Assembly: GCA_015655035.1 (NCBI GenBank)
Contig: JAATFS010000344.1
Coordinates: forward strand, 1-9,510
Length of the DNA: 9,510 nucleotides
Source: Lysobacterales bacterium
Lineage (GTDB): Bacteria > Pseudomonadota > Gammaproteobacteria > Xanthomonadales > Xanthomonadaceae
Reading direction: 5' to 3'
Position numbers and translations under genes: made by a program. Positions 1 to 6,313 of this stretch are shown here, one piece after another (the stretch's first letter is position 1; each line of letters begins with the position of its first letter). Under the pieces are notes generated by a model, which ran no database searches, was not told the origin of the DNA, and saw only the letters and a list, made by a program, of their open reading frames with translations.

Positions 1-705
1 GCCGACCAGCCCGGCGATGGTATCCGCCGCCACGTCGCCATCGCGGGTGTTGACCGTGTGCTGCACCCCCAGCGCGCGTGCGTGCGCCAGCTTGGCGTCG
101 TCGATGTCCCCGGCAATCAACCGCGCCGGGGTCAGCGCTTGCAGCAGTTGCACCGCCATATGGCCAAGCCCGCCGATGCCAAGCACCACCACGCTGGCCT
201 CCGGCGTCAGCAGCGGCAATGCCGCCTTGATCGCATGGTAGGGCGTCAGCGCCGCGTCGCTGAGCGGAGCGGCTTTCACCGGGTCGAGCCCACCCAGCGG
301 TACCAGCAACCGCGCCGACGGCACGATCATGTACTCGGCCATGCCGCCATCCGAGCCCAGCCCGCCACCATAGCTCGGGATCCTGGCGTGGTTCTCGCAG
401 TAGTTTTCAGCCGAACTCTGGCAGGTGCGACAGCGCCCGCAACCCCAAGGCCCATAGACGGCGACCGCATCGCCTTCTTTCCAGTCGTCGACACCGGCGC
501 CGAGCGCGGCGATCCATCCAGCATTCTCGTGGCCCAGGGTAAAGGGCCCGGGCAGGCCGATCCCTTCGTCCAGCACATGCAGGTCGGAGTGGCAGACGCC
601 AGCCCCGGCGATCCGGATCAACACCTGCCCCGGGCCAGGCGTGGGAACCGGTAGATCGACGATTTCGGGAGGCTGTCCAGTAGCAACATATCGTACGGCT
701 TTCAT
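1..705 (-). CDS. Zinc-dependent alcohol dehydrogenase (MDR superfamily, ADH-A-like), C-terminus missing
   Basis: Medium-chain dehydrogenase that would interconvert alcohols (likely secondary) and ketones or aldehydes with NAD(H) in the cytoplasm. I translated 235 codons without a stop; the frame runs off the left edge, so roughly the last third is missing. Catalytic zinc ligands are visible as Cys38 (VCHSD), His59 (LGHE) and probably Asp150 in APLSDAALTPYHA. Asp in place of Cys is the pattern I recall from Rhodococcus ADH-A-type enzymes. The structural zinc site is Cys89, Cys92, Cys95 and Cys103. The Rossmann loop GIGGLG lies at 176-181, and Asp200 at the end of the second strand favours NAD over NADP. 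The start is set by MKAVRY, typical of the family, and by an AGGAG ribosome site (711-715) five bases upstream. It is divergent from ubiA. The family is certain; the substrate is not knowable from sequence. Confidence 0.93.
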   Translation of the reverse strand, partial: MKAVRYVATGQPPEIVDLPVPTPGPGQVLIRIAGAGVCHSDLHVLDEGIGLPGPFTLGHENAGWIAALGAGVDDWKEGDAVAVYGPWGCGRCRTCQSSAENYCENHARIPSYGGGLGSDGGMAEYMIVPSARLLVPLGGLDPVKAAPLSDAALTPYHAIKAALPLLTPEASVVVLGIGGLGHMAVQLLQALTPARLIAGDIDDAKLAHARALGVQHTVNTRDGDVAADTIAGLVG

Positions 706-713
706 GACGACTC

Positions 714-735
714 CTGGCTGGAAAGATGCAGCCAG
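714..735. promoter_or_regulatory. Perfect 7-bp inverted repeat in the alcohol dehydrogenase leader
   Basis: CTGGCTG (714-720) and CAGCCAG (729-735) are perfect reverse complements around an 8-base spacer. On the minus strand the inner arm runs into the AGGAG ribosome site of the dehydrogenase, sharing its first two bases. The element could be a regulator operator or an RNA hairpin that partly masks the ribosome site. The dyad is seen directly; its function is inference. Confidence 0.45.
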
Positions 736-826
736 CATAGGCCTGTTCAACCTGACGACCCCTTCACTGCGACGTGTTGCGCCGCCCGCGATGGTCGCGC
801 CGGGGCCGGGCTGCTACGCTTTTGCG

Positions 827-1732
827 ATGAGTTCCCCTTCCTTCCGGACTGCGGCCACGCCGCCCCCCTATTGGCGCGACCGCCTGGCCCAGTACTGGAA
901 ACTGGTGCGCGGCGACCGTCCGATTGGCACGCTGCTCCTGTTATGGCCCACCTGGTGGGCGCTGTGGCTGGCCGCCGACGGCGTGCCCGCGCCGTGGACG
1001 TTGTTCGTGTTCTCCGCTGGCGTCTGGCTGACGCGCTCGGCCGGCTGCGTGATCAACGACTATGCCGACCGCTGGCTGGACCCGCACGTGGAGCGCACTC
1101 GCGCCCGCCCGCTGGCCGCCGGCACGGTCTCCGGCCGCGAGGCGCTGGCGGTGTTCGCGGTACTGATGCTGGTCGCGCTGGCACTGGTGCTGACGCTGAA
1201 CGGACTGACCATCGCCCTGAGCGTGCCGGCGCTGTTCCTGGCCGCCAGCTATCCCTACCTCAAGCGCTATACCTATCTGCCGCAGGTCTACCTGGGGATG
1301 GCCTTCGGCTGGGGCATCCCGATGGCGTTCGCCGCCGTGCGCGGCGAGGTCCCGGCACTGGCCTGGCTGCTGTACGCCGCCAACATCCTGTGGGCGACTG
1401 CCTACGACACCTGGTATGCGATGGTCGATCGCGACGACGACATCAAGATGGGCGCCAAATCCACCGCCATCCTGTTCGGCGAGTTGGACCTGCTTGCACA
1501 AGGCATCCTGTACGCCCTGACCTTCACCGCACTGGCACTGGTCGGGCTGCGCGCGCAGCTGAATCTGTACTTCTGGCTCGGGCTGGCGACTGCCATCGCC
1601 CTGGTCGGCTATGAATTCGCGATCGCACGCCGACGCGAACGCGCGCCCTGCTTCCGCGCCTTCCTGCACAACAACTGGGTCGGGCTGGCGGTGTTCGTCG
1701 GCATCGCCGTGGCCCTGGCCACCCGCGTCTGA
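827..1732 (+). CDS. ubiA: 4-hydroxybenzoate polyprenyltransferase UbiA
   Basis: Integral inner-membrane prenyltransferase that attaches the polyprenyl tail to 4-hydroxybenzoate, the first membrane step of ubiquinone synthesis. With the start at 827 the protein has 301 residues, close to the roughly 290 of the E. coli enzyme. Both aspartate-rich motifs are present: NDYADRWLD at 77-85, followed by the conserved arginines of ERTRARPLAAG, and DTWYAMVDRDDD at 194-205, followed by IKMGAKST. SYPYLKR at 141-147 is the conserved loop. The remainder is hydrophobic and fits about eight or nine transmembrane helices. An in-frame ATG at 791 would add 12 residues, and one at 641 would run antisense through the dehydrogenase. 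I chose 827 because the protein then begins shortly before the family core (WRDRLAQYWKLVRGDRPIG), although no strong ribosome site is visible. It stands alone between a divergent and a convergent neighbour. Confidence 0.96.
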   Translation: MSSPSFRTAATPPPYWRDRLAQYWKLVRGDRPIGTLLLLWPTWWALWLAADGVPAPWTLFVFSAGVWLTRSAGCVINDYADRWLDPHVERTRARPLAAGTVSGREALAVFAVLMLVALALVLTLNGLTIALSVPALFLAASYPYLKRYTYLPQVYLGMAFGWGIPMAFAAVRGEVPALAWLLYAANILWATAYDTWYAMVDRDDDIKMGAKSTAILFGELDLLAQGILYALTFTALALVGLRAQLNLYFWLGLATAIALVGYEFAIARRRERAPCFRAFLHNNWVGLAVFVGIAVALATRV

Positions 1733-1741
1733 GCCTGCTCG

Positions 1742-1781
1742 CGGTGAGCACAGGCAGCGTCGCCGCTGCCCGTGCTCGCCG
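1742..1781. terminator. Strong hairpin between convergent ubiA and the HdeD-family gene
   Basis: GGCAGCG (1753-1759) pairs with CGCTGCC (1764-1770) around a TCGC loop. After one mismatch (A1752/C1771) the stem continues for ten more pairs, 1742-1751 with 1772-1781, one of them a G-T wobble. It lies 9 bp after the ubiA stop and 9 bp before the hdeD-like stop codon on the other strand, so it probably ends both transcripts. No T-tract follows on either strand, so it is not a canonical intrinsic terminator. A weaker competing hairpin is possible at 1733-1755. Confidence 0.55.
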
Positions 1782-1790
1782 GCACCCTCC

Positions 1791-2360
1791 TCAGCGTTGC
1801 TTGAGTCCGCGCACACGGAACGCGACCACCATCTGCAGCACCCCGTACAGCAACGCGCCGATGCCGACCCACAGCGTGGTCACCACCAGCCCGCCGAGCG
1901 GACTCGCCACGAACAGCGCACCCAGCACGATCCCGAGCACGCCGGTGAGGATCAGCAGCCACTCGCCTTCGATCTGCTTGCGTATGCGGATCGCGATCAC
2001 GATGCGGTAGATCCCGCCGACGATCAGCCACGCGGCCACGAGCAGCAACAGGATGCTGGCCGTCGCCAGCGGATTGAGGATGGTCAGCACGCCGAACACG
2101 ATCGACAGCAGCGCGTACAGCAACAGCCAGCCGCGCGACACGCCCTGGCGCCGGTCGAACAGCGCGAACAGGCTGACCAGCCCCTCCGCCAATGCCATGA
2201 TCCCGATCGCCCACGCCAACGCGGCCGCCGCGCGCAGCGGCGATACCAGCGCGAATACGCCGAAGATCACCGCCAACAACCCATACAGCAGCAACACCCA
2301 CCAGCTGCGACCCAATGAATCCAAAGCAGCGGGAAGCACACGTTCGTCCGGAGCGCTCAT
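1791..2360 (-). CDS. HdeD/DUF308 family membrane protein
   Basis: A 189-residue inner-membrane protein of the HdeD (DUF308) family. In E. coli HdeD is linked to acid resistance at high cell density; the molecular activity is unknown, and a stress role here is only inferred from the family. Six hydrophobic segments are visible at about 20-40, 45-67, 78-97, 102-125, 134-153 and 157-181, arranged as three similar two-helix units. Each begins with a stretch like YGLLAVIFG, YALLSIVFG or TGVLGIVLG, followed by a Pro-Leu turn (PL at 41, 97 and 154). Both termini are short and charged (RVRGLKQR at the C-terminus). The start at 2360 has AGGA six bases upstream. It lies 72 bp downstream of the nuclease gene on the same strand, so it may be a distal member of that transcript, though a GC-rich stem-loop sits in the gap. 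Confidence 0.9.
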   Translation of the reverse strand: MSAPDERVLPAALDSLGRSWWVLLLYGLLAVIFGVFALVSPLRAAAALAWAIGIMALAEGLVSLFALFDRRQGVSRGWLLLYALLSIVFGVLTILNPLATASILLLLVAAWLIVGGIYRIVIAIRIRKQIEGEWLLILTGVLGIVLGALFVASPLGGLVVTTLWVGIGALLYGVLQMVVAFRVRGLKQR

Positions 2361-2374
2361 CTTCAGTCCTGGGT

Positions 2375-2393
2375 GCCGGCGGCACGGGCCGGC
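2375..2393. terminator. Short GC-only stem-loop between the nuclease and HdeD-family genes
   Basis: GCCGGC at 2375-2380 and again at 2388-2393 can form a six-pair stem with a 7-base loop. An alternative five-pair stem, GTGCC/GGCAC, uses 2373-2385. No T-tract follows on the minus strand, and the structure ends only 14 bases before the HdeD-family start codon. It might attenuate read-through from the nuclease gene. This is weak evidence in GC-rich DNA. Confidence 0.22.
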
Positions 2394-2432
2394 TTCCCGC
2401 TGGATCCTACCGAAGCCTCCGCGACCGCGACG

Positions 2433-3467
2433 TCACGACCCCGGCACCTGGCCCGGCAGTGATGGCGAACGCGCGGCCGGCGCGCTGCCGGTGCCGGCAT
2501 CGTAGCCCGTATGCGTGGGATCGCTGGCCGCTGGGCCCGAGCGTTCCGCGATCGGCAATGCACTCTCGCGCCAGGCGCGATACACCAAGTCGCGTAACAG
2601 CGCGCTGCCTTCGCCGGTGGTGAGATAGACCATCTCGCGTGCCTGCCGATTGCCTGGCTCATCGAAGGCGTGGACCTGATCCAATTGATACATGCGTTCC
2701 ACCCGCGCATTGCCACGGTCGAGGAACGCCAGCACCGTATCGAACACATCGCCCTGCTGGTGCTGCGGCGTCGCTGGAATGCGCGACGCCAGGTCGGCAG
2801 GAGTCAAGCCGATCTTTTCCACGAACGTGCCTTCCATCCGACCATGGACGCGCGGGTCGCGGGTATAGCCCCGTGGATTTGGTCCCTGCCAGCCGTCGTG
2901 GTGAAGGGTGTCGTGCATCGGCTGCGCGCCGTCGGCGATGTAGTGCGAGAACCACGCTGCATAGAACCCGCAGGTCTGCTCCAGTGCCGCCGTATCCTTG
3001 CCTTGCGCCTGTGCCAGCCGGATCTGCCGCATGTTGGCGACCAGCCGGCCATAGCCTTCCATCGCCGCATACGGCAGCGTGCCGGTCCAACGCACGTTCA
3101 TCAGCCGCGCACGTTCTGGATCGCTTTGTGCGATGCGCTGCCGCTCCTTGTCCAACTCCAGCACGAAGGCGTAGCGCGAACGCGGCGGCTGCGTCATGAA
3201 GGCGAACTGCTCGCGAAACCAGCCATGGTTGGGATCTTCCTCGATCTTGAGGAAGGGTTCCGAGTCCTGCCGCCAGCTGTCAGGCGTGCTCGCCGACGCG
3301 GCGATGTAGTCGGCATGCCGCTTCAGGAAGGTTGGTCCGTCGTCAGGCAAGGCATCGATGGCGGCGCGCGCGATCACGGCGTGGCCGCGCTCGCCCCAGG
3401 CCAGTGCCTGGGTGCTGGTGCACATCCCCGCGATCCCTAGCGCGCAAGCGAGCAGAACCTGTTTCAT
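2433..3467 (-). CDS. Secreted S1/P1-type zinc-dependent nuclease
   Basis: A 344-residue exported phosphodiesterase of the S1/P1 nuclease and phospholipase C superfamily, which uses three zinc ions to cleave single-stranded nucleic acid and release 5' nucleotides. A Sec signal peptide spans 1-23 (hydrophobic core LLACALGIAGM, cleavage after ALA). It leaves Trp24 as the mature N-terminus, the residue whose amino group binds zinc in P1. Other likely ligands are His29 (RGHAV), Asp63 (TPDSW), His81 (DPNHGWF), His175 and Asp179 (FSHYIADGAQPMHDT), His185, and His208 with Glu212 (HGRMEGTF); fungal P1 has Asp at the last position. The C-terminal 35 residues are rich in Pro, Ala, Gly and Ser and look disordered. 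The start has AGGA about nine bases upstream. The gene follows the TonB-dependent receptor gene after 43 bp and is probably co-transcribed with it. Fold and metal site are clear; a lipid or other phosphoester substrate is not excluded. Confidence 0.92.
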   Translation of the reverse strand: MKQVLLACALGIAGMCTSTQALAWGERGHAVIARAAIDALPDDGPTFLKRHADYIAASASTPDSWRQDSEPFLKIEEDPNHGWFREQFAFMTQPPRSRYAFVLELDKERQRIAQSDPERARLMNVRWTGTLPYAAMEGYGRLVANMRQIRLAQAQGKDTAALEQTCGFYAAWFSHYIADGAQPMHDTLHHDGWQGPNPRGYTRDPRVHGRMEGTFVEKIGLTPADLASRIPATPQHQQGDVFDTVLAFLDRGNARVERMYQLDQVHAFDEPGNRQAREMVYLTTGEGSALLRDLVYRAWRESALPIAERSGPAASDPTHTGYDAGTGSAPAARSPSLPGQVPGS

Positions 3468-3510
3468 CGAGCGGATTCCTCGTAGTGGGCACGGTGCCGG
3501 GACGACCGGA

Positions 3511-6054
3511 TCAGAAGTGATACGTCACCACCAGTCGGCTGTTGCGCTCGTAGATCGCACGGCCGTAAATCGCTTGCTTGGTGCCCTGTCCGGAGATGCT
3601 GTCGGTGCGGGGATTGCCCTCGGTCAGCCCGAAGGTGTTGGTGAGATTGTCCACCGCCAGCTGCAAGTCCCACGGCCCGTTGCGCACCATGATGCTGGCC
3701 GCCAGCGTATCGTAGGCCGGCAATTCGGTGGTGTTCTCCAGGTCGGCGTAGCGCTTGCCGACATAGGCGTAGCGCAGCGTGGTTTCCCAATCGAAGGTGC
3801 CGGTGGAGAACAGCAACGTCGGCGCCAGATTGCCGTATACCTTCGGCTGGCGGCTGGGCATGTTGCCGTCGACGTTGATCACCGCCACCGCGCCGTCGCG
3901 GTTGACCTCGGTCAGATCGGAAATCTCGGTGTCGTTGTAGGTCACGCTGGCATCCAGGCGCAGCCAGCTCGCCGGGTTCCACGCCAGCGCCAGCTCGACG
4001 CCGGGATTCACCACGCTGCCGCGATAGTCTTTGGACACCGCCTCGCCGGTCAGCGGGTCTACCGCACTGGTGCCGACGTTGTACGGGTCGTACTTGGTGT
4101 AGAACGCGGTGGCGAACACATCCAGCGTGCGGAAGTTGAGCTTGGCTCCCAACTCGTACTGCTCGGCCTGTGGAATGTTGACGTTGCCGGCGTCGGCGCC
4201 TTCAGAAGGCGCTCGATGCGCCCGCGACACCCGGCCATAGAGGCCGATCATGTCGGATACATCGTAGTTGAAGCCGGCCGTCCAGTTGGTCACGCCCACG
4301 TCGAGTTCGGTGGGCGTTCGCGTACCGGTCAGCAGCCGGGCATTGTCGTCGGCCAGCGTGTCGGCCATCCCCAGCGTGCCCTGCGTGCGGTCGGCGTTCC
4401 AGGCACGATAGCGGTAACGCTCGTAGCGCACGCCGCCTTCCAGCCGAAGTTTATCGGTGATCTGCCAGGTATCGGCGACATACGGCGCCAGCAGCGTGGT
4501 ATAGGCCGTGCCACGACTGCGGTCGGCGCCATAGATCACCACGCCATCGCGGGTCACGCCACCAACCACGTTGCCGCCGGCGTCGTAGGCCAGCAGGTCC
4601 AACAGACGCGGATTGCTGCGCGTCTCCAGCAGGTAGCTCTGATAGCGCGAGTCGTACTCGCGCATGTAGTAGGCGCTGTACAGGCCCAGCGTGATGTCGT
4701 GCCGGTCGCTGCCCCAATCGAAACTGCGGGACAGGCGCAGATCGTTGGCGACCGAATCGGCGCGCACGTTCATCGCCCGGTACTGGCCCTGGATCACCAG
4801 GCCATCGCTGGCAGCGGCATTGAACGGCGTGCCGTCGTCTGCATACACGTAACCCAGCGTGGCCACCCCCGGGAACGCGGACGCGGCAGCGGCGAAACGG
4901 TTGTTGGCGTAGGCCTGCGCATCCTGCGGCGCATTGCTGGAATACAGCGCGTCGAAGGTCATGTCCAGGCGATTGATGACGAACTTGTCAGACAGGCTCC
5001 AGCCATTGTCGAAGCTACGGTCGAAGGCCACGCCGATGTTATTGAACTTCATGTGGCGGCCATCGGACAGGTCGCGGGTCTCGCCGTAGGGCTGGCCCTG
5101 GGCATCGCTGGCGACGATCCGGGCGTGCCGCAGCTCGGCATTGCTGAGGCTGCCTTCGTTACGGTCGATCAAGCCATTCAACGACACCGAGGTATCGCGC
5201 GGATCGTAGAGCGGCACCGGCATGTAGAACGCGTTCTTGTCGTCCAGGTGCTTGAACGACAGCGTCACTTGGCCCTGGTCGAAACGGCGCGTGAGGTTCA
5301 TGCGGAACTGGCCGCCTTCGTCGGCGGGGAATCCCACATCGCGATAGCCATCGTTGCGACGCACGAAGCCGCCTGCAGCCAGATAGGTGTCTTCGGCGAT
5401 CGGGCCCGACCAATAGCCATCCAGTCGGTACATGCCGGTATCGCCCACCGTGGTGCGCACCGCGCCTTCGGGCGTATCGCCACCCTTTCGCGTTACGAAA
5501 TTGATGATTGCCGCCGCATTGGATGCAAAGATCGGCGACGGTCCGCCGCGTACGGTCTCCACCGATTCCACCATCAGGTCCGGGCGCACCAGACCCTCGG
5601 TCTTGTAGAAATACCCGCTGTTGTCCGGATACGGCGAGATGCCGTCTTCCTGGATCACCGTGAACGAGCCCTCGTCGGGAATGCCGCGGATCCGGTACAC
5701 GTTCTGCACCTCGCCGCCGTTGGATTCGGTGTAGATGCCCGGCATCGAACCGATCAGGCCGGCCAGGTTCAACGGCGCCAGCTTGTCGATCTGCTCGGCC
5801 GTCAGCGACGTGATCGCGAACGACGCATCGAACTGGCTCTGCGCCTGCCCGGTGCCGGTGACGATCAACTTGTCCATCGAGAAGATGCCCTCGTCCGGGG
5901 TCGGCGCGGGCGCGGGTTGGGCCTGCTGCGCGATCGCGCATGGCGATGCCAATGCCAGCGACAAGGCGATGACAACGCTGAGGTGACGCAGGTTGCAGAG
6001 GCGTTCGGCGCGGCCATGGCCGCGTACTCGCGCCGATGAAGTCGAGTTTGTCAT
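3511..6054 (-). CDS. TonB-dependent outer-membrane receptor
   Basis: An 847-residue TonB-gated beta-barrel importer. The N-terminus is a long signal peptide (basic region 9-24, hydrophobic core 26-36, likely cleavage after AIA at 42). An Ala/Pro-rich linker follows, then a TonB-box-like segment MDKLIVTGTG at 60-69. The plug domain covers roughly 76-190: ITSLTAEQIDKLAPLNL, the RIRGIPDEG strand near 121-129, VESVETVRGGPSPIFASNAA near 162-181, and INFVTR at 184-189. The remainder is a barrel of alternating strands ending in VVTYHF, with the terminal Phe used by the BAM machinery. The start is uncertain: no good ribosome site precedes the ATG at 6054, but no in-frame ATG downstream would keep the signal peptide. 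No FecA-like N-terminal signalling domain is present, so direct sigma-factor signalling is unlikely. The substrate is unknown. The secreted nuclease gene immediately downstream suggests nucleic-acid breakdown products or another phosphoester-derived nutrient. Confidence 0.95.
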   Translation of the reverse strand: MTNSTSSARVRGHGRAERLCNLRHLSVVIALSLALASPCAIAQQAQPAPAPTPDEGIFSMDKLIVTGTGQAQSQFDASFAITSLTAEQIDKLAPLNLAGLIGSMPGIYTESNGGEVQNVYRIRGIPDEGSFTVIQEDGISPYPDNSGYFYKTEGLVRPDLMVESVETVRGGPSPIFASNAAAIINFVTRKGGDTPEGAVRTTVGDTGMYRLDGYWSGPIAEDTYLAAGGFVRRNDGYRDVGFPADEGGQFRMNLTRRFDQGQVTLSFKHLDDKNAFYMPVPLYDPRDTSVSLNGLIDRNEGSLSNAELRHARIVASDAQGQPYGETRDLSDGRHMKFNNIGVAFDRSFDNGWSLSDKFVINRLDMTFDALYSSNAPQDAQAYANNRFAAAASAFPGVATLGYVYADDGTPFNAAASDGLVIQGQYRAMNVRADSVANDLRLSRSFDWGSDRHDITLGLYSAYYMREYDSRYQSYLLETRSNPRLLDLLAYDAGGNVVGGVTRDGVVIYGADRSRGTAYTTLLAPYVADTWQITDKLRLEGGVRYERYRYRAWNADRTQGTLGMADTLADDNARLLTGTRTPTELDVGVTNWTAGFNYDVSDMIGLYGRVSRAHRAPSEGADAGNVNIPQAEQYELGAKLNFRTLDVFATAFYTKYDPYNVGTSAVDPLTGEAVSKDYRGSVVNPGVELALAWNPASWLRLDASVTYNDTEISDLTEVNRDGAVAVINVDGNMPSRQPKVYGNLAPTLLFSTGTFDWETTLRYAYVGKRYADLENTTELPAYDTLAASIMVRNGPWDLQLAVDNLTNTFGLTEGNPRTDSISGQGTKQAIYGRAIYERNSRLVVTYHF

Positions 6055-6107
6055 GGGTTGTGGGAACGGGACGAATCAGGGGAATGCAAAGCCTGTTACA
6101 TCGGTGT

Positions 6108-6157
6108 TTCCAGGTAATGACACTCACCCTCCCAGTTCAGCCCGATCACACCTGGAA
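6108..6157. repeat. Perfect 8-bp inverted repeat upstream of the TonB receptor gene
   Basis: TTCCAGGT at 6108-6115 and ACCTGGAA at 6150-6157 are perfect reverse complements, centred 42 bp apart (about four helical turns). The near arm is also inside a GTGT-N12-ACAC dyad (6104-6123). The pair could be two half-sites for a regulator that loops DNA, or a stem in the receptor mRNA leader. The sequence match is direct; the role is inferred. Confidence 0.4.
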
Positions 6158-6286
6158 TGCCGCCAAGGCGTGCCGCAGCGCAGCAACAAATACCCCCCCG
6201 CGCGCTGTTTTTGGCCTCATCCGGCCTGTCTGCCGTGACTCTCCGGGGTAAGCCCTGACAGCACGCAGCAAAGGCCGCAGACTTCG

Positions 6287-6312
6287 CGCTTCCAGCAAGC
6301 GGAGGGGAAGCG
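6287..6312 (+). promoter_or_regulatory. atoE leader hairpin with the ribosome site in its loop
   Basis: CGCTTCC (6287-6293) is perfectly complementary to GGAAGCG (6306-6312), which ends one base before the atoE start codon. The 12-base loop holds the Shine-Dalgarno GGAGG (6301-6305). A competing five-pair stem, CGCTT/AAGCG (6287-6301), is also possible. Folding this close to the start codon could lower or gate translation. The complementarity is direct; control is inferred. Confidence 0.35.
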
Positions 6313-6313
6313 A

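Larger units (their letters stand above)
6055..6313. promoter_or_regulatory. Divergent intergenic region, TonB receptor gene and atoE
   Basis: This 259-bp gap separates two divergently transcribed genes and must contain both promoters. I cannot assign a convincing -35/-10 pair in either direction. It has a GTTACAT motif near 6095, a C7 run at 6193-6199, a T5 run at 6208-6212, and two inverted repeats listed separately (6108-6157 and 6287-6312). I see no Fur box, no pair of Pho-box direct repeats, and no cobalamin or TPP riboswitch core. Confidence 0.6.

Noticed and set aside
58..654. A plus-strand frame opposite the partial alcohol dehydrogenase
   Set aside because: The minus-strand dehydrogenase shows all zinc ligands and the Rossmann motif, and the plus frame has no recognisable features.
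787..799. CGCGA-TGG-TCGCG palindrome in the dehydrogenase/ubiA gap
   Set aside because: Five-base GC-rich arms are expected often by chance at this composition, and the position matches no promoter element.
641..826. Upstream start for ubiA at 641 or 791
   Set aside because: The 641 start would run through the dehydrogenase start region and add an unrelated 62-residue extension. The 791 start lacks a ribosome site and adds residues not typical of the family.
941..1816. A 291-codon minus-strand frame opposite ubiA
   Set aside because: It is rich in Gln, Arg and Gly with no membrane or domain pattern, whereas ubiA on the plus strand has both aspartate motifs.
3488..3498. GGCAC-G-GTGCC palindrome between the nuclease and receptor genes
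   Set aside because: The arms are short and the single-base spacer cannot form an RNA hairpin, so it is no terminator within the probable operon. It is common in GC-rich DNA.
3358..6039. An 893-codon open frame on the plus strand opposite the TonB receptor gene
   Set aside because: Its codons are in exact register with those of the receptor gene on the other strand, so stops would appear only where the receptor uses TTA, CTA or TCA, which are rare in GC-rich genes. The translation has no domain logic and no ribosome site.
6090..6125. Pho, Fur or Zur box upstream of the TonB receptor gene
   Set aside because: On the minus strand one TGTCAT half-site is present, but no second repeat lies 11 bp away. 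GTTACAT resembles a Zur half-site without its partner. No Fur-like dyad is seen.
6193..6212. C7 run followed by GCGCGC and T5 as a terminator or phase-variable tract
   Set aside because: No stem precedes the T-run, and the C-run is in noncoding DNA between divergent genes. There is no evidence that length changes matter.
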